Shown here: positions 25,552 to 35,103 of the stretch, in pieces
Position numbering within the stretch: position 1 is the stretch's first letter
Layout of the letters: each line of letters starts with the position of its first letter
DNA from: Daldinia sp. FL1419
Taxonomy: Eukaryota; Ascomycota; Sordariomycetes; Xylariales; Hypoxylaceae
Reading direction: 5' to 3'
DNA length: 64,000 bases
Assembly (NCBI GenBank): GCA_025201765.1
Contig: MU623360.1
Span: 248,001-312,000 of the forward strand
The notes under the pieces: model-generated
What the model saw: the letters and a program-made list of their open reading frames with translations, nothing else
Databases searched by the model: none
Told to the model about the DNA's origin: nothing
Program-made: the position numbers and the translations under genes

Positions 25552-25824
25552 ATGACGACCTTCACATACTTGGATTACCCCGGTCAGCCTGTTGAGCGGC
25601 CTCGACAGAATGACGAGGAAAACGCTCCGGGACAAAGTTCTTTGGGCTCTTGCATAAGAAAATCCAGCAACTCTGGCACGACGAACCCGAGCCGCAAGAA
25701 AAAGAAGAGCGTTAGATTCGACCCCTTGGTTGGCGTACGGGAATACCATCCGAGTAGAAGCCCTCGCTTTGGATGGAAAAGATTGAGAATGAAGTTCCGT
25801 AACTATATGATAATTATCTGCTAA
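25552..25824 (+). CDS. Small basic protein with a KSVRF motif (hypothetical)
   Basis: A 90-residue frame starting MTTFTYLDYPGQPVERPRQ and containing SRKKKKSVRFDPLVGVREYH. KSVRF fits the RVxF docking motif ([K/R]-x-[V/I]-x-[F/W]) used by regulators of protein phosphatase 1, and a lysine patch stands just before it, as is common for such motifs. The acidic/polar first half and basic C-terminus look protein-like rather than random. It has no introns, and a TATATATA sequence lies about 230 bases upstream. I do not recognise a named family. An overlapping minus-strand frame (25474-25857) is the competing reading and looks less convincing. Existence as a gene is uncertain. Confidence 0.4.
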   Translation: MTTFTYLDYPGQPVERPRQNDEENAPGQSSLGSCIRKSSNSGTTNPSRKKKKSVRFDPLVGVREYHPSRSPRFGWKRLRMKFRNYMIIIC

Positions 25825-26470
25825 GAGCCGCGCACTACGCATATCGGGGTACGACACACGACAACACGGTCAAATACGAGGGAAATCGATTTACTGGGTA
25901 ACCTGGCATGGATAATGTTCGGCTTGGTTCATGAAGTATGACTCAAGAGAAAGGGTTGTGGGAGGTAGGGGGGTGCAGGTGTTGGGTGGCACTAAGGTGT
26001 ACGATAGTTTTGGATAAACGACGACTAGGAAAACGAAACAGTCTTACGGTGCGAAACAACGTGTTTGGGGATTTCATAGGTATTGCTCACGGGGAATCAT
26101 CATTATTGCTATTATTACTATTACTAGGTTAAATGCATGGGACAAAGAAACACCCTGGTATACACTGAAGCATCTGAGCTACGGATCATTATGTATCTCG
26201 GCTTGTATATTCTTGCAACAAACGATTCTACTCTCACATCGGTAATAGGTTAGATAGCCCTAGAAATAAGGTGGCTTTTTGAATGTTTACCTACATAATT
26301 GACAATATTTCGGCAAGAGAAATTCCCGATAGATTGAACGATGGACCCCTATCGCGTTCCCAAAGTATCTGTAGCTAGACCCCTATTATGAAATATACCC
26401 AACTAAGCATTGAAACATTTGATCGTCGGTTTTACGACCGGTGCATTAACCCCTATCCATTCAACCCATC
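25825..26470. other. Intergenic region
   Basis: About 650 bases with no recognised gene. It contains a small TTATTGCTATTATTACTATTA microsatellite-like tract near 26100-26125. The right end is the expected 3' UTR of the minus-strand VOC gene. Confidence 0.45.
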
Positions 26471-27085
26471 CTACCTCCTATCCCTCGGGCCGATATTCAC
26501 CCTGGCTTTAATACTCTTCTCATCCTCCCCGCTCCGGACTCTCTTAACAAAGATCTCCGGGTCGAAATCAACCCCGACGGGATTCTCCGCGAACTCCGCG
26601 GAAGACATGAACTCCACCGCCTCCGGCACCGTGTCAAAGTTATCCACCTGGAACTCGAGCTGGTTGCCGTCCAGGTCCTGGTAATACATGCTAGTGCTCA
26701 TGCCGTGATTCACGCACCAGACAGGGAGGATCCCGGCTGCCTTCTTCTCCTCGTACGACGTGACCAGGTCTTGTAGCGTCTTGAACCCGAACGCCATGTG
26801 GTGCAGGCCGACTTGCGGGGCGCCCTTGCGCGGGACGGCGGTCGGGTCTTTCATGATGGCGATGCGGTGGTGCTCGTAGTCGTACGTCAGGAAGCACAAG
26901 CGGCGGGACTGGTGTGTAACCCTGCCTCCGAGGATCGTAAGGTAGAAGTCTACCATGGCATCAAAGTTGTCTGGTGTTGTGCGCAGGACAATATGGCATA
27001 AGGCCTCGGGGGAGATACGCTTGGGCTTATTCGGAGAGAGCTGAATGCTGCCATTCTGAGTCTGTGGAGCGGGTTGTGTTGTCAT
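26471..27085 (-). CDS. VOC-superfamily protein, extradiol ring-cleavage dioxygenase-like
   Basis: An intronless frame of 204 residues in the glyoxalase/bleomycin-resistance/extradiol-dioxygenase (VOC) superfamily. The expected 2-His-1-carboxylate metal ligands are all visible: His31 (CHIVLRT), His95 or His96 (GLHHMAFG) and Glu144 (NQLEFQVD). Residues 125-144 (VNHGMSTSMYYQDLDGNQLE) match the extradiol dioxygenase signature [GNTIV]-x-H-x(5,7)-[LIVMF]-Y-x(2)-[DENTA]-P-x-[GP]-x(2,3)-E at every fixed position except Leu in place of Pro. The catalytic His127 and Tyr134 are therefore in place. It has one VOC module, shorter than two-domain BphC-type enzymes but like one-domain extradiol enzymes. It lies beside an acetoacetate-decarboxylase-like gene on the same strand and near a flavin aromatic hydroxylase. 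A different VOC reaction cannot be excluded. Confidence 0.82.
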   Translation of the reverse strand: MTTQPAPQTQNGSIQLSPNKPKRISPEALCHIVLRTTPDNFDAMVDFYLTILGGRVTHQSRRLCFLTYDYEHHRIAIMKDPTAVPRKGAPQVGLHHMAFGFKTLQDLVTSYEEKKAAGILPVWCVNHGMSTSMYYQDLDGNQLEFQVDNFDTVPEAVEFMSSAEFAENPVGVDFDPEIFVKRVRSGEDEKSIKARVNIGPRDRR

Positions 27086-27519
27086 ATTGATCGCAGCAGG
27101 TACACTTGAATCTATCTTGATATGATGATTAAATTTGATCTCGAGCTTCAGTTTACGGGATTGGCACCGTAGGGATTTAGATTATTTCGATGTCATATAA
27201 ATCCTAGCTTAGCTCAAAATATCATTCTAGGATACACCACCGGCCGCCTCATGGACCGTGACGTCGGATTTCTAATGAGATCCGTATTGCCGTAAGGCAC
27301 GGGGTCGCATGGCTTGGGACTGTGGTATGCCGGCCGTCTGTACTTCCGGTGGAGAGCCGGGATCCCATGTTCGCCGTACTGTGAATCGAGATTCACGTCC
27401 CCAGATGGCTACACGTAATATCTACATGTTCAACTGAGTCTCGGATTTTCGGCGTAGATTAGAATAACTTACTCCTAACTAACGGGTGCCTAGGCGGCTT
27501 ACCAATCCGGCTACTCGCC
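27086..27519. other. Intergenic region upstream of the VOC gene
   Basis: 434 bases between two minus-strand genes: 3' UTR of the acetoacetate-decarboxylase-like gene and promoter of the VOC gene. It contains several CGG/CCG triplets, including CCG-N6-CGG at about 27256-27267 (everted). These are possible zinc-cluster contacts but too common to be decisive. No other feature. Confidence 0.4.
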
Positions 27520-28425
27520 TCAAACCCTCCTTGCCGAAGAAAGATCACCGCCGCCAACCCTCTCCACGAGACCACATGCCACCAAACCCGAAATCTGAAT
27601 CTGATCCAACCGCGATACTATGTGGTGTAACGTCGGTAGAGCCCTCCAGTCCAAAGGATTCCACTTGAATTCCGCTTCCCCCGCAGTCAACCTTTTGATC
27701 ACCCTGACTTGGTGCTTCTTTGCTTCCTCTGCATGCGAGACAAATACGGGATACTCCACATCTGCGCCTCCAGGACTCCCTGTCGAGGGCATGTAGCGCC
27801 ACAGGAGGACCCCCTCATCGACCCCAGCTTCAGGGGGGGCTAGCCGTCGGGACCCCATCCCGTCCCGATCTTCTTCCGCGCGCAGGTCACCAAGGCGAAA
27901 TTCGGCAAAACTCGACCCTTCCCAGCTCGCTATCATTGTGTATGTGCTTTCTGTTTGCGAGATGTTTAGATCCGCGTAAAGCTTCGGGAATCCCAGCTCC
28001 TCCCTCCCGCTGATAATCGGGTCTGCCATGTTTTCCCAGAGCACGGGTAGGTATGAGCCCCGATACGCTTTTCTGCCTTCTGTCGTATATTGCACGCCGT
28101 GGATGTAGACGCTTAGAAGATTGTATCCACGGCCAGCGAGCCATTCTAGATTATCTAAGCGTTTGGGTGTGATACTGACATAGGCCTCCGGACCCGGTTT
28201 CTGGAAAGAGAAGGCAGGGGGCAGGAGGCTCTTTAGATCGGACTGTTTGGCCTTGAATGTAATGAAGGCCTCCACGTTGCTTATTCCAGAGCCATCGCGA
28301 GCACTTCCTTCGAATGATTGGCGCGGTCCTGGAAATGGGCCAAATGTGGTAGGCATTCGGTGGTATAAATTGGGCATCTTACTAGATGTGAATGATGCAA
28401 ACCTTCTCATGATAGGGGCGTTCAT
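27520..28425 (-). CDS. Acetoacetate decarboxylase-like protein
   Basis: An intronless frame of 301 residues resembling the acetoacetate decarboxylase beta-barrel fold. Visible features are FITFKAKQSDLKSLLPPAFS, a glycine-tyrosine strand GRGYNLLSVYIHGVQYTTEG, the block SYLPVLWENMADPIISGREE and then LGFPKLYADL. In the characterised enzyme the Schiff-base lysine lies in the equivalent GFPKK segment; the lysine of GFPKL here is the candidate. Fungal homologues are often larger or fused and act on unknown acids, so the substrate need not be acetoacetate. The first 15-20 residues (RRFASFTSSK) could be a weak mitochondrial presequence or a start upstream of the true one (Met17 is an alternative). 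It is divergent from the flavin hydroxylase, with which it shares a 464-base intergenic promoter. Confidence 0.75.
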   Translation of the reverse strand: MNAPIMRRFASFTSSKMPNLYHRMPTTFGPFPGPRQSFEGSARDGSGISNVEAFITFKAKQSDLKSLLPPAFSFQKPGPEAYVSITPKRLDNLEWLAGRGYNLLSVYIHGVQYTTEGRKAYRGSYLPVLWENMADPIISGREELGFPKLYADLNISQTESTYTMIASWEGSSFAEFRLGDLRAEEDRDGMGSRRLAPPEAGVDEGVLLWRYMPSTGSPGGADVEYPVFVSHAEEAKKHQVRVIKRLTAGEAEFKWNPLDWRALPTLHHIVSRLDQIQISGLVACGLVERVGGGDLSSARRV

Positions 28426-28889
28426 TTGTGTCCTTTGTTGTAGATCTGGATAGCAATCTTAACCTATAAAGCCAAGTGATCGTGCGATTTCTACACACAA
28501 GTTTGCTCATGAAAGCGTAGCAATGCTAGTAGAACCGACCGCAACGATGCTTCATAAGTGTGGAGAGACCTTCGCCTAAGTGGTCACATGGCTCCGGATG
28601 CGGCATGGTCCGAGGTGATCTCTCGGTTCTCCTCCGGGTACCCTATCGGGGAGTCAGTTAAAACCCGGTTGTGAAAAGGATTCAGTTGCAAAGACGGATC
28701 ACACGATTCTCGCACCATACCTGTATTCCGAGGCTTCAGTTATTTGCCTCATGGCAACGTTAGACGTTTGGATTTACACATTAAATAGTTTCAAAATATT
28801 CTCTGCTCTTAGACCTCACGAAGTCATATTTGCATAGGCTGCGCATTCTCAGCATCATATTATATAATATATTAATTAATAGGACAGCA
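28426..28889. promoter_or_regulatory. Shared divergent promoter of the ADC-like and flavin hydroxylase genes
   Basis: 464 bases separate the start of the minus-strand ADC-like gene from the start of the plus-strand flavin hydroxylase, so both promoters must lie here. The middle is rich in CGG/CCG triplets, including a CGG-N6-CCG inverted pair at 28601-28612 and a CCGGGTACCC palindrome near 28633-28642. The AT-rich end (28855-28885) is the leader of the hydroxylase. Confidence 0.5.
28601..28612. promoter_or_regulatory. CGG-N6-CCG candidate zinc-cluster binding site
   Basis: CGG CATGGT CCG has the inverted CGG half-sites six bases apart that are bound by some Zn2Cys6 dimers (Ppr1 and UaY type spacing). 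It lies near the middle of the only clearly divergent promoter in the metabolic block, and two Zn2Cys6-containing regulators flank that block. The match is short, so chance is possible. Confidence 0.3.
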
Positions 28890-30347
28890 ATGGCACCGCA
28901 CGCTTCTTCGGATAGATCACACGAGACGCCCGCGGCGAATGGTACGAGTACGACCGCATCAACACATAACAGCTCCAATGGAACCGATGTAGTCCCAGTC
29001 ATCGTTGTGGGAGCCGGCCCAGTTGGCCTCCTCGTTGCTCTTCGCCTGGCTATGAATCAGATTCACGCCATTGTCTTAGAGAAAGAGTCCTCACTCAGTC
29101 AACTACCACGTGCGATAGGATACCATGGGCCGGTACACGAAGTGTTTCACGAAATAGGACTTTATGACCAAATCTCGACAGAGGGGATGCCCTCAGGGGG
29201 TTATGTATGGCGCAAACTCCCGACTGACGTTGTTGATGCGAATGGTACGGTGATAGGAAAGGAACTAGGCGAGATTATAGGGGATAATGCGATGAGCAAG
29301 GCCGGCCCTGACGGAAAGTTTGAGAGAGGCCGTTATTCGATACAACTTGCCCAATGCCGACTCGCGGAGATTTTCATGGAGAATGCGGTAAAAACAGGGT
29401 TCGTCAAAGTTTTCTGGGAGCATGAAGTCACAGGCTTGTCGCAAGATGAGAACGAAGTAGCAGTCACGGTTAAGACCGCACGAGAGGGGACCAAGGTCAT
29501 CAAGGGGCAATATCTCGCAGCCTGCGACGGTGGGAAATCTACGGTTCGTAAGCTTCTCGGTATCCGTCTTTCAGGTCATTCCTGGCCAGAGCGCTTCGTG
29601 GCGACAGACGTACTGCGTACTGCACCGGTTGTCCCGGAGCTTTCTGTCCATTTTACAGTTGACGAGACGTATTGGGGTATCGTGACGCCACTGGAGCATG
29701 TCGAGGCTGGAAAACAAGGTCTTTGGAGATATAGCATGGCGGTGCCAGCAAGACCCAACGATGACCCAAACAGCGTCCCCTTGACAGACGAGCAGGTCCT
29801 TGAACCAGAATATGTCGATTCGCTCCTCTTACGCCAGATCGATGGGCCCAGGCCGAGCGATCATATTGTGGTGCGCAAGAGTCTCTATAAGATGCATCAG
29901 TTGCTCGCTAGCACGATGCACCGTGGGCGATGTTTTCTTGCGGGTGATTCGGCACATATCAATAATCCCATCGGCGGGTTAGGCCTATGCACCGGTCTTC
30001 TAGACGGGGATGCATTAGCCCAGACCCTCCAGATTGCTTTTTCAACATCGTCTTCCGACCCGAACCTAGAACATCTCTTCAACCGCTATTCTGCCGAACG
30101 GAGATGGGTTTTCCAGAATGTTATTCACCCATTCAGTAGCGCTAACAAGACCCGTCTCCATGGCGCCAAACCGGAAGATATGGCGAGGGAGGACTGGTAT
30201 TTTAGGGCTTTGGCTCGTGGAGACCCCAAGGAGCTCGAAGCTATCCATCGGCCACTCTCTGCACAATGGAGGACAGACATGCGGAAATTTTGGCCTGGGG
30301 CGACGCCCGGTAAAGAGACAAAAACGACCAACGAGGTTGCTGCTTGA
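28890..30347 (+). CDS. FAD-dependent aromatic-ring hydroxylase (phenol/MhpA-like)
   Basis: An intronless 485-residue flavin monooxygenase of the PHBH / phenol hydroxylase class, which uses NAD(P)H and O2 to hydroxylate aromatic rings. Motifs: the FAD Rossmann fingerprint VGAGPVGLLVALRLA (GAGPVG at residues 41-46), the conserved DG motif in AACDGGKSTVRKLLGI, and the GD motif FLAGDSAHINNPIGGLGL (Gly352-Asp353) that contacts the flavin ribityl chain. It lacks the C-terminal thioredoxin-like domain of phenol 2-monooxygenase and so resembles the shorter MhpA/PheA-type enzymes. The ATG at 28890 is chosen over an upstream TTG in frame; the first 30 residues are Ser/Thr-rich. Such enzymes usually make the ortho-diol that an extradiol dioxygenase then opens. 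It is divergent from the ADC-like gene and converges on the C2H2/Zn2Cys6 regulator. Confidence 0.9.
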   Translation: MAPHASSDRSHETPAANGTSTTASTHNSSNGTDVVPVIVVGAGPVGLLVALRLAMNQIHAIVLEKESSLSQLPRAIGYHGPVHEVFHEIGLYDQISTEGMPSGGYVWRKLPTDVVDANGTVIGKELGEIIGDNAMSKAGPDGKFERGRYSIQLAQCRLAEIFMENAVKTGFVKVFWEHEVTGLSQDENEVAVTVKTAREGTKVIKGQYLAACDGGKSTVRKLLGIRLSGHSWPERFVATDVLRTAPVVPELSVHFTVDETYWGIVTPLEHVEAGKQGLWRYSMAVPARPNDDPNSVPLTDEQVLEPEYVDSLLLRQIDGPRPSDHIVVRKSLYKMHQLLASTMHRGRCFLAGDSAHINNPIGGLGLCTGLLDGDALAQTLQIAFSTSSSDPNLEHLFNRYSAERRWVFQNVIHPFSSANKTRLHGAKPEDMAREDWYFRALARGDPKELEAIHRPLSAQWRTDMRKFWPGATPGKETKTTNEVAA

Positions 30348-30489
30348 AGGGCCGTCGGGTCAGGTTATTGAACATGCAAGACTACATGTAAGAAACAGTT
30401 TGTATATGAAGTATTGCGCTTTTGTCGCCCCTATGGTCAGTTTCTTTAGGATAGGCCTCGGGTAGAGCATACAAAGTAACTCGAAGCAC

Positions 30490-33400
30490 TCATCCGTCCC
30501 TTAGGCTGTATCGACTCGCCAGAAACTGTTTTAACTTAGTATGGATTCCCTCCGAGAATCTCGTGGCAATACCACCCCCGAACGCGAGCAAGCAGGTCTC
30601 TAGTGTTCGTATTGGGTCGTCTAATGCCACTGGCTCAGTACCTCCCCTCTGGTCCGTAATCGCCGGGATAAAGAGTTGGTTATTCGGCGATGAGTCCGAA
30701 GCTGTTGCTGAATTAGATCCGGCAACACTTGCTCCTACGCTGGAATAGAAATGGCGATACACTGCATCGTCGTCACCCCGTGACTCGACATCGATTAAAA
30801 CGAGGGTGGATGAAGGCAGTTTCCACCTTGCCCCGTAAAAGACGCTTATCGCCCATAGAGTGAGAGTGACGCGGTAGAGAGCGGCAGGCCACCATGGCGG
30901 TCGGATTTTCTTATCGAGTGTACGGAGGAGATAGAGGATCTGACCGATATGTAGAAGAGCTTCATCGGGATTGTGGATATACTGTTCGACATGGATAGAG
31001 GAGAGTAACCGAAGCCGAGAATCGCTCAGCCGCCTCCTAGCCAAGCTTTCAATGTCGGCAAAGCCCGTTACCGTGTTGAGATAAATGATGTGGTAAGTAA
31101 TCAGGGTCGCTGTCATCAACGGGCTTCGAAACGGGTTATACGAAACTTCCGACTGTTCAACTTCACGGAGGCGAGAGCAGTACAGGCTAAACCAACGGTG
31201 CAGAAGTACCTGCATTTCCTCCATGCGAACGTCGGTAGACCTCTTAGTGACTGGAGAGAACAGGCGCGAATTTGGCCCCTCGCTAAAGCAACTGAGGACT
31301 TGACGAAAACTGTTGACAAGCGAATAAAGGGGATGTAGCAATAACCGAAACGCCGAAGGCGTCAGGCAACGACGCCTGTCCCCTGTAAGCTGATGGGTGA
31401 GAAACCACTCAAACAGCACCCGCAGAGATGGCTGCACTAGCGGTGCGTCTCTCATCCCACGTTTCCACAAGTCAGTGTCACAGGCTAGATAAAGTTCTGC
31501 AGGACTAGGAAGGACTAAATTCAAGTCCGCTATCTGTATATGTGGCGTGCTATCCAGAAACAAACTGAGTTCTAGGTCAAGAATAACCCATGTATACGTA
31601 AGTCTAGGCAGTACGAATTAAAACAAAACTGTTAGCAGCTCCTTCGATAATATGCAAATAACGAAGTCGGAGGAGAAACGGGGAGTGACCCTACCTGATT
31701 AACCTTTCTCGTTCAAGCCAGGCTACGTGTCTTGAATCATCGTTAAGTTCTAGGGACTCTGTGTGGCTAACTTGAGCATCGAATAATCTACTATTTCGAA
31801 CGATCTGATAATCATTAGATGACAAGCCATAGAGCGAATATAAAGCGGTAAAATGGTAAAGTCAGAGGGGCAAGGGGCAAGGAATAAGAAAAACGTACTG
31901 CGATATATATACCACGCTGCCCGAGACCAATGTCCATCAGCCATTTATCGCCACTCCATGCGGCTTGGGTAATGAATACTATTGCGCAATGCAACAACAG
32001 CGGCTGATGGCATACAGAAACATCCTTCTCAACAGTATCAAACAAGGAAATCCGACAGACTTCCGTCAAGCCACCCGACAGGCGTCGCGCCTCGTTCGTG
32101 GGGTCTGAAATAGCCCCCTGCCCGATCATAAGCAGAATAAGGAGAGTAGATGACGTATCGTTAGATCCATTCAATAGCGAATTCGCATCCAAGACGCCTC
32201 CAGGGACAAGAAGATAGAACGGTTCGAATATGCGCATGTACTCTCGAAGAAAATGCTCCATAGTCGCGGAGGGCGGGAGGATAAGGAACCTGCGCGAGTT
32301 CCCGTCGGGAGACGGGGAAGGGTAACTAGCAGCAGTCGTAGCAGGGTCAAGCTGGTGAACTCTGAGGGCCTTTTGAAGAAGAGCTTGCGATATGGCGGCA
32401 AGCTTATCCCGTACGCTTTCGCGGAGCGATAAACTCGTGAGGGGTTCAAACGGATTAGGGCTCGGATAGTCGAGCCCAAGCCATCCCCATAGCTTATCCA
32501 ACTCTGGCATATGGCCGAGGCTCTCGAGGAGCACTCCAGCTGTCCTAGGGCACTTGGACATATCCTCGAACGGATTGCAGCGGAATGACGACCAGTAATT
32601 GTACGCTTGGGTGATAACTTGGTGTTCCACGGCATCTGTGTTATACTGCCACTGCAGGTCGTAGGCCTGTCGGTCTTCGTTCCATAAGCTAGCCGACCCG
32701 TCGGTTTGGAGCTCGGTAGGACTGTGCGATGTCAATCCTGTAGCGCAAACCGCGCCATACTGGCCTGGGCCAAGTGTTCCAGCGGGGTGTTCAGCTTGAT
32801 CACTGTTTTGAGCTGCTATAAGAGCTTGGCCTGGACCAGCCCAATTTTGCATGTGCGACTCGATTACCAAGGACCCGGTACCTGCTGGCATAGCACCATT
32901 GACCATGCTCTGTTCAGGCACGTTGCCCATGAAAGTATCAAACCCACCGGTCACTACAGATTCAATGATTGCCTCGTGGATATGCAACTGCTTTTCCGGG
33001 GACGAGTCGGAACTGGTTGCTGAATTTTCGGGCCCTGCACCATTTTCCGAAGAGCTTTGAGCATTGTTACTGGATCTAGCATGTCCTGCGTCCATGCTTC
33101 TAGAAGATCCAACATCGTGGTTACCTGTATTTGTCTCTGGTCCTGACGTCGAATCCTGGCTAGCAACCGACAAGGACGCACGTACCGGTGGCTTTCTTGG
33201 CCGTCGATCGCATGGAATTTGCTTAACGCGACAACGATTGCAAGGCGTGTTAGAATCGCATTTTGTCTTAGTTCTCGCACAATTGCGACAAGCCTCTTGT
33301 GTACGATGTCTCACACCCACCATAGGCTGGCTTGCGGGCTGTCCGTCAGCGGAAGTTTCACCGTGGACCGCCACATGTCTTTGAAGAACATCTCTAAAGA

Positions 33401-33719
33401 GAGAATTAATTATCGCTAGATGGGGAAAATGACGGGTTGGATAAGGGGGAAAAAAAGACACTTATATCTGACATACCTTCGGGAAAAGGATAAATGACAA
33501 ATATTACATTTGAATCGTTTAATATTAGCGTCTGTAAGATGATGAAAGGGATGTTAGTCGGGTTAATACGGCGGAAAAAAGAAAATAAAAGAAAAAGAAA
33601 GGAAAGGAGAGGAAAGGCAAGTAAGACGCTAAAGCACAGGCTTGCTTACGGGTAGCTAAGTGGCGTTCGAGGTGTTCGTTCCTTTGAAATTCCTGACCGC
33701 AATAGGTACAAAATGCCAT
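30490..33719 (-). CDS. Transcription factor with two C2H2 fingers plus a Zn2Cys6 cluster
   Basis: A regulator of about 947 residues assembled from minus-strand exons 33719-33650, 33531-33477, 33393-31899, 31804-31695 and 31603-30490; every junction keeps phase. Finger 1 is C4-X2-C7-X12-H20-X3-H24 and its last His is completed across intron 1. Finger 2 is C32-X2-C35-X12-H48-X3-H52 and spans intron 2. The zinc cluster follows at Cys77, 80, 87, 93, 96 and 103 (ACRNCARTKTKCD, then PCNRCRVKQIPC). A Ser/Asn-rich linker leads to a large fungal transcription-factor domain (MEHFLREYMRIFEPFYLL, later WVILDLELSLFLDSTPH). This C2H2-Zn2Cys6 arrangement is a known fungal class of regulators. The start ATG is at MAFCTYCGQEF; an upstream in-frame ATG would add 12 residues. 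It lies in the middle of the metabolic gene block and is a good candidate pathway regulator, by position only. Confidence 0.9.
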
Positions 33720-34347
33720 CTCTCTCCCTCGATCGGTATATATAGGTACTGACAAGTCGTATGTTAGTTTCTAGGTAGGTACGTATTAACCAACGCCTAC
33801 AATCTATGAGAGGTAGAATGATATAAGCCAAAAAGAAAACGCTATAAACCAACGGATAATCTTTTAGGTGATGTTGTCACACGAATTGAAGAAAGGCGCT
33901 TGCGTTTTGCAACCCGCTATACAGGGGAAGCATTGGGAACCAGGAACGCATAGGAGCACATAGAAGATGCATAGGATCCTCCGGTAAATCCGCGTAACCC
34001 ACCTCGGCCTTTGTTACTAGACCCCGAAAGTACCGAAATGTCCAGCGCGTTTCTTGGTCTTGAGACCCCCCGCAAACCGCAAATCCGGGGTGCTTTTGGT
34101 TACTTTTGGGTAATAAACCTCCGGAACTCCTTTTGTTCTGTCAGATAACTATATGTAGGTAGGTATATTATATACGGGTAGTTAGTCGGATCATTCTTTA
34201 TGCTTTACTAATATATCAGTCAGAAATATCAATAATTACCTAGTCAAACTTGAAGATGATAATCTGACCAACATTTTTACATCCCAAAGAATACCAAAAT
34301 GATCCCAACATATTTTCGGGGTTGGAACTGGTCACCCCCTGAAAGTA

Positions 34348-34367
34348 TCACGTGGAGCCACGTGATG
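34348..34367. promoter_or_regulatory. Paired CACGTG E-boxes in an inverted repeat
   Basis: The sequence ATCACGTGG-AGC-CACGTGAT holds two CACGTG motifs in a nearly perfect inverted arrangement. CACGTG is the core bound by fungal bHLH and some bZIP factors. Two copies this close, in a divergent promoter region, are unlikely to be pure chance but are untested. Confidence 0.4.
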
Positions 34368-34648
34368 ACTTACATACCAACGCGTCCGTGGGATTCCGCC
34401 TCCTTTTTTATCATAACATCTTCTAAGATGCCTATTAAAAATATTAAACCTTATTCCGCTCGCCAAGAATAAGTTGGACCGTAATGTTTTTAAGTATGGG
34501 TTTCATCAGGTTCTCCTGTATCATTGCCATGTAGATTACGTATCACATGCGAAAGCTGCGCGAGCTTACTCTGAAAACAATTGGACGAGGTTCCAACCCG
34601 TGGCCCTTCTGTCTGTGTGGTTCTGTGCATATGCGTCTCATCGGACCC

Positions 34649-34663
34649 CCACCGGTCCGGTGG
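34649..34663. promoter_or_regulatory. CCACCGG-T-CCGGTGG palindrome
   Basis: A perfect 7+1+7 inverted repeat containing CCG and CGG half-sites, about 440 bases before the MFS start. It could be a zinc-cluster dimer site. Confidence 0.3.
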
Positions 34664-35103
34664 CACTTTCCCATGACATTAGTTTATACGGGTTTGACTT
34701 CCCTCGAAATGGCTTGGGTGAGCTCAGGTCTTTTTCACGGCTGTCCAAGCGGATATTAAATTGGAAATTCTAACAAGGCTGGAGCTATACCATAAGTGTA
34801 CACGCGTACAGTGAAGCTACAAGCTACAAGCTACGGCAGTTGGTCGCGTAGATCCGGTCCACGATCCCGTCTAGGAGTGTAGATCCTTTAGAGAAATTGG
34901 GAATCCGGGGAAGCCAAGATTAGAAGATGAGACGGACTGTTACGACGTACTTCTAAATTACTTCCAACAAACATGCATTAAAGTCGCTCACCTTTATCTA
35001 TGCCTCTTAAGTTCCGCCACATATTTTCTCATTCCAAGACTTTTCATTATCGACCGGTAGGAAATAAGCATCGCGAATACCTACCACTATTCTATTCGGC
35101 ACT

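Larger units (their letters stand above)
33720..35103. other. Divergent intergenic region (about 1.4 kb)
   Basis: This lies upstream of both the C2H2/Zn2Cys6 regulator (leftward) and the MFS transporter (rightward). It holds a perfect CCACCGG-T-CCGGTGG palindrome at 34649-34663, TAGGTAGGTA motifs near 33770 and 34155, and an ATCACGTGGAGCCACGTGAT inverted pair near 34348-34367. No gene recognised; the frame 34474-34773 has no protein-like features I trust. Confidence 0.5.

Noticed and set aside
31750..31944. Separate short gene on the minus strand
   Set aside because: It lies across an intron and exon 4 of the C2H2/Zn2Cys6 regulator; the splice at 31805-31898 explains it.
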